Assembly (NCBI RefSeq): GCF_900102545.1
Contig: NZ_FNBN01000001.1
Coordinates: 1-61,475 of the forward strand
Direction: 5' to 3'
From: Chitinophaga filiformis
Lineage (GTDB): Bacteria > Bacteroidota > Bacteroidia > Chitinophagales > Chitinophagaceae
DNA length: 61,475 nucleotides
Part shown: positions 7,524 through 18,100 of the stretch, in pieces
Position numbering within the stretch: position 1 is the first letter of the stretch
Layout: every line of letters starts with the position of its first letter
Program-made: the position numbers and the translations under genes
Notes under the pieces: model-generated
The model's input: the letters and a program-made list of their open reading frames with translations, nothing else
Databases searched by the model: none
Told to the model about the DNA's origin: nothing

Positions 7524-9176
7524 CTATTTCACCAGCTCCCTTGCGTTTTCCAGCGCTGCTGCCGTGGGCTTCTCCCCGCTCAGCATCTGGGCTATTTTAT
7601 TAATGCGTTCCTCCCTTGTCAGCAGCCTCACGTTGGTGGTTATTTTACCATCACGGGCATCCTTAAACACAAAATAGTGGTGGTCTGCCTTACCCGCGAT
7701 CTGCGGCTGGTGGGTGATACAGATGATCTGGTGGCCTTTCGCCATATCTTCCATGATGAAGCTGACCTGACGGGCCGCTTCTCCGGAGATACCGGTATCA
7801 ATTTCATCGAATATCAGTGTTGGCAGGGCTACAGACTGGGCTACCAGCGACTTGATACACAACATCAGCCGGCTCAGCTCACCGCCGGAAGCCACCTTCC
7901 TGATAGGGGCAAACTGTCCGCTTTTATTGGCGTCGAAGAGGAATTCGATAGTATCCTGCCCGTAGGGATTCAGCCCTCCCTGCGCAATGGAGGCTTTCAG
8001 GCGGGCATTGGGCATACCTACCTGTGCCAGCAGGGCGTTCACTTTTTCTTCAAAAGGGGCGGCGGCGCTCACACGTGCAGCCGTAATCGTATCGGCCTGT
8101 TGCTGCAGGTCTGCCCGCAATACTTCCAGTTCGGTTTCCAGGGCTGCCAGCTTTTCATCCAGGTTCAGTGCACCTTCCACTTTGCTGCTCAGCTGTTCCT
8201 GGATCTGCAGGAGTTCTGCTGTTGTCTGCACACCATGCTTTTTCAGCAGTTTATAGCCTGTTGACAGTCTTTCATTCACCAGTTCTATACGAGCACCGTC
8301 AAACTGCACCTGGTCGTTCATATGGCCTATTTCTGACGAAATATCCTGTAGTTCCAGGTAGGCAGACTGTAATCTTTCAGCTACCGCCGGAGCGTCTTTA
8401 TGGAAAGCAGCCAGGGCCTGTACAGAAGACTGTATCTGTCTTAGCTGCTGGAGGATAGGCTGTTCATCTTCATTCAGCTGGAAATATACACGGCTCAGTG
8501 TGTTGCGGATCTCTTCGGCATGGCTTAACACTTTCAGTTCTGCATCCAGTTCCTCGATCTCGTTTGCTGCAAATGTGGCATCTGCCAGTTCATCCAGCAG
8601 GAATTTATTATAGTCCAGTTCCTTATTGGCGCTGTCCCGCTGATCTTTCAGTTGTTTCAGCTGGCGCTGCACCTGGGAATAGCGTTGGAACTGCTGCTGG
8701 TATTGCTGCATCATAGCTGGCTGGTTCACCAGTGCATCCAGTACTTCCCGCTGGAAATCGGATTTCTCCAGTTCCAGTGTATCGAACTGCTGATGCAGGT
8801 CCACCAGGTACTGGCTTAACTCTGTCAGCTGGTTCAGATTAACAGGCGTATCATTGACAAATGCACGCGACTTTCCGGCCGAACTGATCTCCCGGCGGAT
8901 GAGTAGCTGATCTTCTTCCATATCCAGCTCATACTGTTGGAAGAAGGCTGCCACCTGCGATTTTTTTACTTTAAAGGCACCCTCTATCACACATTTTGCT
9001 TCTTTGTCAAGCAGCATTCCCGGGTCTGCCCGTTCTCCCAATATTAATGACAACGCACCCAGCACGATCGACTTACCGGCACCTGTTTCCCCTGTAATTA
9101 CATTCAGGTTGCCGGAGAAATCCACCTCCAGGTGATCAATGATCGCGTAATTCTTGATAGTTAGTTTCTGTAGCAT
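7524..9176 (-). CDS. recN: DNA repair protein RecN
   Basis: A 550-residue SMC-like ATPase used in recombinational repair of double-strand breaks. Walker A GETGAGKS lies near residue 31, a long coiled-coil region follows (about residues 155-370, rich in Gln/Leu/Glu), and the C-terminal head has the signature ASGGELSRLMLCIK and Walker B TLIFDEIDTGISGEAA, then ICITHQPQIA. ATG at 9176 (MLQKLTIKNY) is the usual RecN start; the open frame extends upstream to a GTG but that part is not family-like. It lies about 80 bp past the TPR-protein gene on the same strand. Confidence 0.96.
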   Translation of the reverse strand: MLQKLTIKNYAIIDHLEVDFSGNLNVITGETGAGKSIVLGALSLILGERADPGMLLDKEAKCVIEGAFKVKKSQVAAFFQQYELDMEEDQLLIRREISSAGKSRAFVNDTPVNLNQLTELSQYLVDLHQQFDTLELEKSDFQREVLDALVNQPAMMQQYQQQFQRYSQVQRQLKQLKDQRDSANKELDYNKFLLDELADATFAANEIEELDAELKVLSHAEEIRNTLSRVYFQLNEDEQPILQQLRQIQSSVQALAAFHKDAPAVAERLQSAYLELQDISSEIGHMNDQVQFDGARIELVNERLSTGYKLLKKHGVQTTAELLQIQEQLSSKVEGALNLDEKLAALETELEVLRADLQQQADTITAARVSAAAPFEEKVNALLAQVGMPNARLKASIAQGGLNPYGQDTIEFLFDANKSGQFAPIRKVASGGELSRLMLCIKSLVAQSVALPTLIFDEIDTGISGEAARQVSFIMEDMAKGHQIICITHQPQIAGKADHHYFVFKDARDGKITTNVRLLTREERINKIAQMLSGEKPTAAALENARELVK

Positions 9177-9264
9177 AAGGAGTATTGGAAATACGAATAT
9201 ATCACATTGGATTATACCGCAAATTAATACACATATTACGAACTGTATTTGCGTAGTGACAGGC

Positions 9265-10752
9265 TCAACCACCATTTAATCGCTGTAAACCTGCTTTTGC
9301 CCGCTGATCGAGTGAATTTTTATAGTCATGGCCTTTCATATCCAGGCATGCCTGGTAGCATTGCTGCGCTTTGGCCTTATCATTTCTTTTCTCATAGATA
9401 TATCCCATCTGCAGAGAAGCCCTGGCGGCGAAGTATTCCGGGCGGTTGGTGCCTGTCCGTACTGTTGCCTCGTACATGATGATGGCATTATCGTCCTGGC
9501 CCATTTCATCATAAATGCGGCCCAGACGGTAAGCATATTCCAGCTTTTCTTCCATTGTTCCAAAATCTGCGGCCTTCTTCGTTTGCAACAGTTTCAGTGC
9601 ATCAGAGAAATAACCTCCGTCGCTCAGCAGGCGGGCTTTGAGCAACAAGGTATTTGGCCATTTACCGCTTTTGGCGTCTTTTAAGGCCTGCTTGTCTGCA
9701 TCGGTTTCCGTATTTCCCCGGGTGAGGATCATGTTGCGGTACTTGTTGGCCGCCTCCATATTGCCATGCAGGTAATAATACCAGCTAAGGCGCTGCAAGC
9801 CTTCCTTGAGATAGAACTTACCTTTAAAGCGGTCGATGAATTTCAGCAGATAGACATTCGCATCTTCATCCTGCCGGCACAGTTTCAATTGTCCCAGCAG
9901 GTAGTATACGTATGGAATCTCTTCAAACTGCGCACTGTCATTCCGCTCTGTCAGTACTTTAATACCTAGTGCAGCCTTCTGGTTGTTCATGGCGATATTG
10001 GCCACCATCAGGGCAAAAAGGTAGTTATTTTTGGTATCCAGCTTATATTTCTGGATAAATGTCCATACATCTTCCGGTTTGTTCTCTATGAATAATTTCA
10101 GATAACAGTAATAGTAGCAGGCTTCTTCCCTGAATAACCTGGCCACTTCCGTATTGCTGTCTATCACCTGCTGCACCTGCTGCATACCCTCACGGATACT
10201 TCCTTTCATACCAAGCGTATTGGAAATCCAGCGGAACCCTTCGGGGATAGTACCAAACACTGTCTGCATGGAACCGGCCAGCATATTATTAGGCAGGAAC
10301 TGAGGAAATTTTTTCTGATTGTCTTTTAACAGGATATAGGCTTTACGGACGTCCCAGACGGCATCCCAGCGTTCACTGAACTTCAGGCGGATCATACCCC
10401 ACTGGAAACGGATAGCTGCCTGTGTGTAGAGATAATAGGGTGAGTTGGCGGGACCTTCTTCCATGCGGGCCAGCCGTTCGGCCCTGAGTGGCTTTCTCTG
10501 CGCATACAATGTTGCGTCTTCGTTAAAGAAGAGGAGAAAGAAATCAACATAGTTCTCCAGGAAATACGGGATGAGGTTATCTGGTTGTGCCTTTTTTTCT
10601 TCTTCCAACAGGGCTGTTCCGGCGTCGAGGCGCAACTGCATGATGGCGTCATAGGCTTGCTGACAACGGATATTGAAGTCGAAAACCTTTTGCCGTGCTG
10701 ATAGCGAAAACGAAATACTTAAAATGAATGCCAGCAGGATTGTTGTGCGCAT
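9265..10752 (-). CDS. Secreted tetratricopeptide-repeat protein
   Basis: A 495-residue protein with a signal peptide (residues 1-19, ending SLSA-RQ). The rest is helical with TPR-like motifs, clearest near residues 415-490 (YRLGRIYDEMGQDDNAIIMYE and MGYIYEKRNDKAKAQQCYQ). No enzyme motif is seen. TPR proteins of this kind usually scaffold complexes in the periplasm, but the partner is unknown. A TATATTTG box (10764-10757) ends only four nt before the ATG, so the mRNA may be leaderless. recN follows on the same strand. Confidence 0.82.
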   Translation of the reverse strand: MRTTILLAFILSISFSLSARQKVFDFNIRCQQAYDAIMQLRLDAGTALLEEEKKAQPDNLIPYFLENYVDFFLLFFNEDATLYAQRKPLRAERLARMEEGPANSPYYLYTQAAIRFQWGMIRLKFSERWDAVWDVRKAYILLKDNQKKFPQFLPNNMLAGSMQTVFGTIPEGFRWISNTLGMKGSIREGMQQVQQVIDSNTEVARLFREEACYYYCYLKLFIENKPEDVWTFIQKYKLDTKNNYLFALMVANIAMNNQKAALGIKVLTERNDSAQFEEIPYVYYLLGQLKLCRQDEDANVYLLKFIDRFKGKFYLKEGLQRLSWYYYLHGNMEAANKYRNMILTRGNTETDADKQALKDAKSGKWPNTLLLKARLLSDGGYFSDALKLLQTKKAADFGTMEEKLEYAYRLGRIYDEMGQDDNAIIMYEATVRTGTNRPEYFAARASLQMGYIYEKRNDKAKAQQCYQACLDMKGHDYKNSLDQRAKAGLQRLNGG

Positions 10753-10756
10753 GAAA

Positions 10757-10764
10757 CAAATATA
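10757..10764 (-). promoter_or_regulatory. TAnnTTTG box directly before the TPR gene start
   Basis: TATATTTG on the minus strand (10764-10757) lies four nt from the ATG at 10752. No clear -33 TTTG is seen 19-21 bp upstream, so this rests on the -7 box alone. Confidence 0.45.
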
Positions 10765-10833
10765 TCTGATTGTTAACTCCGGGCCTATCTACCAAATTCC
10801 AAACCAAATTTACATTTCCTTACGGCCTGAATG

Positions 10834-10865
10834 TAAAAGTCCCGGCATAAAAGCCGGGACTTTCC
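10834..10865 (-). terminator. Terminator after the zinc-ribbon gene
   Basis: Perfect stem aaagtcccggc / gccgggacttt with a six-nt loop, about 35 bp past the minus-strand stop at 10898. The flanks are only mildly T-rich, so termination strength is uncertain. Confidence 0.7.
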
Positions 10866-10897
10866 TATTACTATCTTAAATGAGGTATATCGCGCTA

Positions 10898-11650
10898 TTA
10901 GATAGTCACGGTTGCGTCCAGGTCATTATCAACCAGGATACGGCCACAATGCTCGCAAACGATGATTTTCTTACGCTGACGGATCTCAGCCTGACGTTGA
11001 GGAGGAATAGCATTGAAACAGCCACCACAGGAATCGCGGGAGATGGTTACCACAGCCAGACCATTACGGTAGTTGGTGCGGATCTTCTCATAAGCAGCCA
11101 GTAAGCGGGCTTCTACTTTGGTGCGGGCTTCATCGCTCTGTTTGCGGAAAGCTTTCTCTTCTTTCTCAGTTTCAGCGATGATCTTTTCCAGTTCACCTTT
11201 CTTGTGCTTCAGGTTAGATTCTTTATCAGCAATCAGTTTCTTGGCACTATCCAGGTTACGGCTCTTATCCTTTACCTCTTCGTTCGCGTCTTTAATATGC
11301 TTTTCAGCCAGTTTGATCTCCAGCGACTGCATTTCGATCTCTTTGGTGATAGCTTCAAACTCACGGTTATTCTTAACGTTATCCTGCTGCTTCTCGTATT
11401 TCTTCATCAGGGCCTCTGACTCTTTAATTGCCGCCTTTTTGTTGGCAATAAAGTCCTGGATGCCACGGATTTCGTCCTCTACATGAGACAGACGGGTGTT
11501 CAGCCCTTCAATCTCATCTTCCAGATCCTTTACTTCCATTGGCAACTCTCCCTTCAACACCTGGATCTCATCCAGTCTGGAGTCCATCTTCTGTAGCCTA
11601 AGCACAGACGCCAATTTTTCTTCTACGGAGTATTCTTTTACAGTAGCCAT
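10898..11650 (-). CDS. C4-type zinc-ribbon coiled-coil protein (DUF164/CdsZ-like)
   Basis: A 250-residue protein made of a long N-terminal coiled coil (about residues 10-195, Glu/Lys/Leu-rich heptads) and a C-terminal zinc ribbon with two Cys pairs, CGGC and CEHC, separated by about 22 residues. This is the zf-RING_7 / CT398 family arrangement. Its molecular role is not settled; a nucleic-acid or secretion-chaperone role has been proposed for relatives. The Nif3-family gene ends eight bp upstream, so both are almost surely on one transcript. These two families are often neighbours in other phyla too. Confidence 0.9.
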   Translation of the reverse strand: MATVKEYSVEEKLASVLRLQKMDSRLDEIQVLKGELPMEVKDLEDEIEGLNTRLSHVEDEIRGIQDFIANKKAAIKESEALMKKYEKQQDNVKNNREFEAITKEIEMQSLEIKLAEKHIKDANEEVKDKSRNLDSAKKLIADKESNLKHKKGELEKIIAETEKEEKAFRKQSDEARTKVEARLLAAYEKIRTNYRNGLAVVTISRDSCGGCFNAIPPQRQAEIRQRKKIIVCEHCGRILVDNDLDATVTI

Positions 11651-11658
11651 GTATGTTT

Positions 11659-12753
11659 TTATAAGTAATTTACCGGATTTGTACGAATTGTAGATTTAAG
11701 AGGCGCAAAATTAGGGAATTTTTCGGTCAATATATGATAAAATAATTCAACCGTAAACTGCTCACTCTCGAAATGTCCTACATCCGCTATAACTATCTGA
11801 TTTTCAGCATCAAAAAATTCATGGTATTTAAAATCAGCCGAAATATAGGCATCTGCCCCTGCAGATATTGCCTTTTTCAGCAGGAAACTACCCGCTCCCC
11901 CGCAAAGAGCCACTTTTTTAACAGGCTTTCCCCTGAGCGGCGTATATCTCACACATCCTGTATCGAACTGCTGTTTCACCCAGCGCAGGAAGGTATCCTC
12001 ATCCATCGGCTCTTTCAGGTATCCCACCAGTCCTGAACCCACTTCTGCATATGCATTCTCCAGTTTCACCACATCGTAAGCCACTTCTTCGTACGGATGA
12101 TTATCCTGCAATGCCCTGATCACATATTGTTCCAAATATACGGGAAATATCACCTCTACCTTTGTTTCCGCCTCATGATGGCGCTCTCCGACCTTGCCCA
12201 CATAGGGATTGGTGCCTTCTCCTCCTTTGAAAGTACCTGTTCCATCCACACTATAGCTACATTCACTGTAAGCGCCAATATGTCCGGCGCCGGCTGCAAA
12301 GAGGGCAGTACGCACCTTTTCTGCATCTGCCTGTGGCACAAATGTATAGAGCTTACGTAACAGCTCTCTTTTGGGCGACAGTATACTACAGTTCTGCAAG
12401 GCCAGTTTCCGGGCCATCATGTCACAGACGCCGTTCCTTACATTATCCAGGTTGGTATGCGCTGCATAAACAGCTATATCATTCTTGATAGCCTTGATAG
12501 CTACGCGTTCTACATAGTTATTACCATTGATCTTTTTCAATCCGCCGAAAACAATAGGATGATGGGCCACTACCAGGTTACACTTTCTGGCAATAGCCTC
12601 CTCAATTACGGCTTCGGTGGCATCCAGCGTCAATAATACGCCGCTTACCTCCCAGTCCGGGTTGCCAAAGAGCAGTCCGGCATTGTCGTAACTTTCCTGG
12701 TATTGTAAAGGCGCAAAGGCCGCAATGGCATTGGTAATGTCCCTGATCTTCAT
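11659..12753 (-). CDS. Nif3-like dinuclear metal-centre protein (YqfO/DUF34)
   Basis: A 364-residue protein of the Nif3/YbgI family, which forms toroidal hexamers with two metal ions per subunit. Metal-ligand motifs are VVAHHPIVFGG near residue 66, AAHTNLDN near residue 98, and GHFESEQFTVEL near residue 328. The longer form with a PII-like inserted domain is present (about residues 130-230, LYTFVPQADAEKVRTAL onward), as in Bacillus YqfO. The biochemical role is unresolved; GTP cyclohydrolase and hydrolase activities have been suggested for relatives. It is divergent from the M32 carboxypeptidase gene, 42 bp away. Confidence 0.94.
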   Translation of the reverse strand: MKIRDITNAIAAFAPLQYQESYDNAGLLFGNPDWEVSGVLLTLDATEAVIEEAIARKCNLVVAHHPIVFGGLKKINGNNYVERVAIKAIKNDIAVYAAHTNLDNVRNGVCDMMARKLALQNCSILSPKRELLRKLYTFVPQADAEKVRTALFAAGAGHIGAYSECSYSVDGTGTFKGGEGTNPYVGKVGERHHEAETKVEVIFPVYLEQYVIRALQDNHPYEEVAYDVVKLENAYAEVGSGLVGYLKEPMDEDTFLRWVKQQFDTGCVRYTPLRGKPVKKVALCGGAGSFLLKKAISAGADAYISADFKYHEFFDAENQIVIADVGHFESEQFTVELFYHILTEKFPNFAPLKSTIRTNPVNYL

Positions 12754-12754
12754 A

Positions 12755-12780
12755 TTGCCGGTAATTTACCCCTACTTTTG
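12755..12780 (+). promoter_or_regulatory. Promoter for the M32 carboxypeptidase gene
   Basis: TACTTTTG at 12773-12780 lies 15 nt before the ATG at 12796. A TTG at 12755-12757 is a possible -33 element, though the spacing (15 bp) is shorter than usual. Confidence 0.5.
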
Positions 12781-12795
12781 CACAAAATCAAAAGC

Positions 12796-14310
12796 ATGGC
12801 ACAGACCTCATCTACAATAACCCACTACGAAGCCTATAAAGAAAAGATGCAACAGGTTGCAGATATACGGCATGCAATGGCTGTACTTGGCTGGGACCAG
12901 GAAACCTATCTGCCACAGAAGGGAGCTGCATTCCGCGGACAACAGATCACTACTCTCAGTACGCTTGCCCATGAACTGTTCACCGCCCCCCAGTTGGGCG
13001 CGCTCTTGGAAACGCTCAACAACGAAAAAGCAGCCCTCGACCCTGTAGCGGCAAAGAATATTACTCTATCACTGGAAGATTACGAGAAGAATAAGAAGTA
13101 CCCTGCCAGCTTTGTGGCTGAACTATCGAAGACTACCAACGAATGTTATCATGCCTGGATCAATGCCAGGAAGGAGGGCAACTACGATCTCTTTGAACCG
13201 GTGCTGAACAGAATGGTAGCATTGAAAAGGAAGGAAGCAGACATCCTTGGCTATGAGGGCCATCCTTATAATGCCCTGCTGAACGAATATGAAAAAGGGT
13301 CTACCACTGTCATGCTCGATAAGATATTCAGCGATGTCAAAACAGCGTTGACTCCCCTGCTGCGTAGCATTGAACAGCGCCCGCAGGTGAAGAAGGATTT
13401 CCTGCACCTGCATTATGACCGCAACCGTCAATGGGAGTTCGGTATTCAGTTGCTGAAAGCCATGGGCTATGATATGAATGCAGGTCGGCAGGATGTGTCG
13501 GAACATCCGTTTACCACCAGTTTCAATCCTCAGGACGTGAGGGTCACCACCCGTATCGATGAAAATGATTTCGGGAATATGACCTGGAGTTGTATTCACG
13601 AGGGAGGTCACGCATTGTATGAGCAGGGACTTGATATAACTGCTTACGGCCTGCCTTCCGGTGAGGCAGCCAGTCTGGGTATTCATGAGTCACAGTCCAG
13701 GTTATGGGAGAACAATGTAGGCCGCAGCCTGGTATTCTGGCAGCATCATTATCCACAGTTACAGCAAATATTCCCTGATAACCTGGGTAATGTAAGCCTG
13801 CAGGACTTCTATAAAGCTATCAACCTGGTACAGCCATCCCTTATCCGTACGGAGGCAGATGAACTGACCTATCATTTCCATGTGATGGTGAGATACGAAA
13901 TTGAGAAAGGATTACTGGATGGTACTTATCAGACAAAAGACCTCCGTGAAATATGGAATTCCTACTATAAGGAGTTCCTGCATGTTACCGTACCTAACGA
14001 TACGCAGGGTGTTTTACAGGATATCCACTGGTCGCATGGCAGCTTTGGTTATTTCCCTACCTATTCCCTTGGTAGCTTCTACGCAGCCCAGTTCTTTGCA
14101 ACTGCGCAACAGCAGATTCCCGGATTGACAGAGCAGATCGCGGAAGGCAGGTACGAAGATCTGCTGACCTGGTTACGCCAGCAGATCCATCGCCACGGTC
14201 GTTATTATACTTCCAATGAATTGTGTGAGAAAATAACCGGTCAGCCGCTGGATTTCAAATACTTCCTGGAGTATGCCACTCAAAAGTTTGGTGATATCTA
14301 CGGCTTATAA
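12796..14310 (+). CDS. Carboxypeptidase M32 (thermostable carboxypeptidase 1)
   Basis: A 504-residue zinc metallocarboxypeptidase of family M32 that trims C-terminal residues from peptides in the cytoplasm. The active-site HEXXH is HEGGH near residue 268, within WSCIHEGGHALYEQG. Other family landmarks are LGWDQETYLP near residue 35, ESQSRLWEN, and IRTEADELTYHFHVMVRYEIEK, which holds the third ligand region. The length is typical. ATG at 12796 is chosen over an in-frame TTG six codons upstream that overlaps the promoter box. The stop overlaps the convergent rhodanese gene in a shared TTATAA. Confidence 0.96.
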   Translation: MAQTSSTITHYEAYKEKMQQVADIRHAMAVLGWDQETYLPQKGAAFRGQQITTLSTLAHELFTAPQLGALLETLNNEKAALDPVAAKNITLSLEDYEKNKKYPASFVAELSKTTNECYHAWINARKEGNYDLFEPVLNRMVALKRKEADILGYEGHPYNALLNEYEKGSTTVMLDKIFSDVKTALTPLLRSIEQRPQVKKDFLHLHYDRNRQWEFGIQLLKAMGYDMNAGRQDVSEHPFTTSFNPQDVRVTTRIDENDFGNMTWSCIHEGGHALYEQGLDITAYGLPSGEAASLGIHESQSRLWENNVGRSLVFWQHHYPQLQQIFPDNLGNVSLQDFYKAINLVQPSLIRTEADELTYHFHVMVRYEIEKGLLDGTYQTKDLREIWNSYYKEFLHVTVPNDTQGVLQDIHWSHGSFGYFPTYSLGSFYAAQFFATAQQQIPGLTEQIAEGRYEDLLTWLRQQIHRHGRYYTSNELCEKITGQPLDFKYFLEYATQKFGDIYGL

Positions 14311-14973
14311 CTTATCAGATACACCTTGTTTACGCCACACTTCTCTGCCATCTCTGTAAAGAATAAAAGTTGGCAGGGAAGTGGCGTTTACAGCCTGCAT
14401 TACCTCGCGGTCACGTCCTCCGTCCACCTTCAACAGGCGTACTTTTTTATTTTCTTTCAGATATGCCTGTATAACAGGTTCCATCTTCCGGCAGGGTGGG
14501 CACCATTCCGCTCCTACATCCACCAGCACATCCCCGGATGCGACTGCCATGTGAAAAGTATCTACGCTCATCTGTTGCACGTCAGCCACACCTTCTACAG
14601 GTAGTCCAGCCTGCTTCCAGGCATTGATACCGCCTTTAAGCTCAATCACTTCTCTGAAACCATTCTCCCGTAGCCATTTTGCTGCGGCCGTACTCCTTCC
14701 GCCGCTCAAACAATATATGTATATAGCCTGCTCTTTGTCAAGATATTGCACTCTCTCTATGAATTCCCCTTTTTTCGTGTAATCGGCTTGTAAAGCATTG
14801 TGCAGATGACCGGTATTAAACTCCCCGGCCGTCCGTACATCAAAGACCTGGGCATCCTTTTTCTGTATAGATTGCTGAAATACAGATACATCTACCTGCT
14901 GCGCGCTGGCACCACTCACTACTGAAATAAGTAAACCTAAAAGTGCCACGTATGTATAACATTTATAAATCAT
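14305..14973 (-). CDS. Exported rhodanese-thioredoxin fusion protein
   Basis: A 222-residue protein with a signal peptide (about residues 1-24, ending ASA-QQ), a rhodanese domain (about 28-115) and a thioredoxin domain (about 120-222). The rhodanese active-site Cys is in IYCLSGGRST, and the thioredoxin redox pair is WCPPC near residue 158. A periplasmic role in sulfur transfer or disulfide reduction is inferred; the substrate is unknown. The C-terminal thioredoxin half is slightly short. It converges with the M32 gene, and the two stop codons share the palindrome TTATAA at 14305-14310, leaving no room for a terminator between them. Confidence 0.92.
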   Translation of the reverse strand: MIYKCYTYVALLGLLISVVSGASAQQVDVSVFQQSIQKKDAQVFDVRTAGEFNTGHLHNALQADYTKKGEFIERVQYLDKEQAIYIYCLSGGRSTAAAKWLRENGFREVIELKGGINAWKQAGLPVEGVADVQQMSVDTFHMAVASGDVLVDVGAEWCPPCRKMEPVIQAYLKENKKVRLLKVDGGRDREVMQAVNATSLPTFILYRDGREVWRKQGVSDKL

Positions 14974-15197
14974 ATTTTTGCTATATATTGTTGAGCTTGT
15001 GCTTCCGTAAATTGTTCGTTAGTACTGCACAGTAATAACTTTTGTGTGATTTTGGGACAGCCCCTGAACTGTTTGTGCAAAGTTTACGTTTTAATCTTTA
15101 GGATCAGTATTTTTTTAATATTATTCATTTTTATTATTTTTTACACTCTATTTTTCACCCTGAGCTGGCGTCGACAGACAACAGCCATATCCGGAAA

Positions 15198-18100
15198 ATG
15201 AAACACCAATACCTACGCCAATTTACGCACTTCTGGTATGCATTGTCATGCTTCGTAGTGTTTTTTCTGCTTTCTGGTGCCAAGGCACACGCACAGAACA
15301 CTGTAGCATTTACCGCCGACAACTGGAGTGGTTGCGGTGCAGTGTTCGTACAATTTTTAAATCAGTCAAGCCCCGTAGGTACTGCCTCGTGGGACTTTGG
15401 GGACGGAGGCGCCACATCCTCGTTATGGAATCCGACACGTTCATTCAATCGCCCTGGTAATTTCACTGTAACGCTTACGGTAACGTTTCCAAATGGGCAG
15501 GTAAGTTCCACGCAGCATGTTGTGAATGTTTACAATAAGCCAACAGTAGCTTTCTCTACGTCTTCCCTGGCAGGCTGTACTCCGCTGAATGTAACATTCA
15601 CTGACCAGTCAACTGCCGGAGATGGAAGTATCTCCAGTATTAACTGGGACTTTGGGGATGGTAACGGAGCTACCGGTTCCATTGCCACCCACTCGTACGA
15701 TAAAGGAGGCAGCATTACGGCCACCTCTATTGTTACTAACAGTTTCGGATGTACAAGCAGTGGTTCACAAACAATGCAGATAAATGCTACCCCGCAGGTA
15801 TCGTTTACCAGCAATAACCAGGGCGGATGTCGTGCACCGACAACTGTCAATTTCACCAATACCACCACGCTGAATACCGTGGGTGCTCCCCCGGCTATGA
15901 CCTATCTCTGGGATTTCGGAGATGGAGCTACCAGTGCGAGCCAGCATCCAAGCCATGACTATACTTCTACAGGTAAATTCACAGTAAAGCTGACCGCTAC
16001 CACCGCGGATGGTTGTTCACAGACTTCTACTAAAACGGACTATATCGTGGTAAATACTGCCGTGGCAGATTTTACCATCCAGACAGATGCCTGTAGCGGC
16101 AACGATGTGACCTTTACCAATACTACGCTGCCAGCTCCGGTGTCTTCTACCTGGACATTCTCAGATGGCTCGGTAATAACCACAAAAGATGCGGTAAAGA
16201 ATTTCGCAACCGCAGGTCCTTATTCCGTTACGCTGAAATCCATCTCTGCGGATGGTTGTGAAGCGATCGTTACACGGAATTTTACTATTTCCGCACCTCC
16301 GACCATCAATTTCACCATGTCGCCAACAGCAGCATGTCTGGTGCCGGTAAATGTACAAATGACCACAACCGGCTCCGGTGGCAGCACGTTTGCATGGGAC
16401 TTTGCTGATGGCACCTCCAGTACCTTACAGAACCCGCTGCACACTTTTACCGCAGAGGGCACCTATAACGTAAAAGTAGTGGCTATCAGTGCGATAGGTT
16501 GTAAGGATTCTGCTGTCAACTCTATTACCATCCAGAAGCCAACGCTTGCTATCACCGGAACCGCCAGAGGTTGTGCGCCGCTGACTGCAACATTTGGCAC
16601 TACCATCGTAAGCGCTGATCCGGTTGTTTCATATGCCTGGGATTTCGGAGACGGCAGTGTTTCTAACCAGCCTACTCCGACACATGTATACACCAATCAG
16701 AACCGGTATACTGTCATCCTGACCATTACGACCCGGACAGGCTGTACACAGACGGCTACTTACGATGTAAGAGTCGGCAATCCTATCAATGTTGACTTTA
16801 CAGTTGATCAAAATGTCGGCTGTCAGCCACAAATATTCCGCTTTACCGATCTCTCCACCCCTGCTATCGGTGGCTTAACATACCAATGGACGTTTGAGGA
16901 GAACGGTAGTGCTCCAGGTACTTCCGGAACAAGAAATCCTACATATGTCTTCAATACACTCGGCATGCACGACGTGACACTGACCGTTACCAATAATGGT
17001 TGTTCGCGGAGCCTGACCAAAACCGATTATATTGAAACATTAGCACCTATAGCCGACTTTGCGATAGGCGCAGTTGATTGTGCGAACCCTTTCACAAGGG
17101 TATTCACTGACGAAACCAACTGGGGAACCGGCCCTGTAGGCACCTATTCATGGGACTTTGGCGACGGTACCACCGACAATACACCGTCTCCTACCCATAC
17201 TTATGCTGCAGATGGTACTTACACTGTAGTGCTGAGTGTATCCAACGGTACCTGTACTTCCACTTTCTCTGCTGTAGTAAGGGTCATCACTGCAAAACCG
17301 GTGATCTACGCTACTCCAAACGTAGTTTGTCTGGGTACTTCAACTACTCTCAGTGTAGATCCTTTCCCTCCTGGTACTATTACTTCCTTCAGATGGAATT
17401 TCGGTGATGGAAGAACAGGTGGCGGTAGCAGCAGACCAGTAGTTACTTACAGAAATACAGGTACTTATAATGTTGTCTATACAGCTAACGACGTGAACGG
17501 TTGTCCACACGTATCTGACCCGCTGAGAGTAGATGTTAACGGTTCCACTGCCAGCTTCGTTGTAGATCCACGCCAGTGTAAAGACCAGCCGGTTAGTTTC
17601 ACTGACCAGTCTACCACCCGTGCCGGCAATACCATCGTTTCATGGACTTTCGATTTTGGTGATGGCTCAGCTCCGGTAGCTTATACCACTCAGCCGATAA
17701 ACATCACTCATATATTCACTGTGGCCCAGGACTACCCGGTAACGCTGACAGTGAGAGATAACACAGGTTGTGAAGACACTTCTGTCCAGACTGTGACAAT
17801 CCCTGAAATAAGCGCCAACTTTAGTGCGAAAAGCAACATTGCGTGTCTGAATGTACCGTTCCAGTTTGACAACTCTTCTGTAACTGAGCCACTGACCTAT
17901 GCATGGACATTCGGAGATGGCGGCACCAGTACAGATAGAGATCCGGCGCACATTTATACCGCACAGGGAACATTTACAGTAACGCTGACCGTAACAAGTG
18001 CTACGGGTTGTACCGCTGACACAACTGCCACTAATTTCCTGAAAGTACCTAATCCGATCGCTGACTTTACCTTCCCGAATGTAGCGGGAGATATCTGTCC

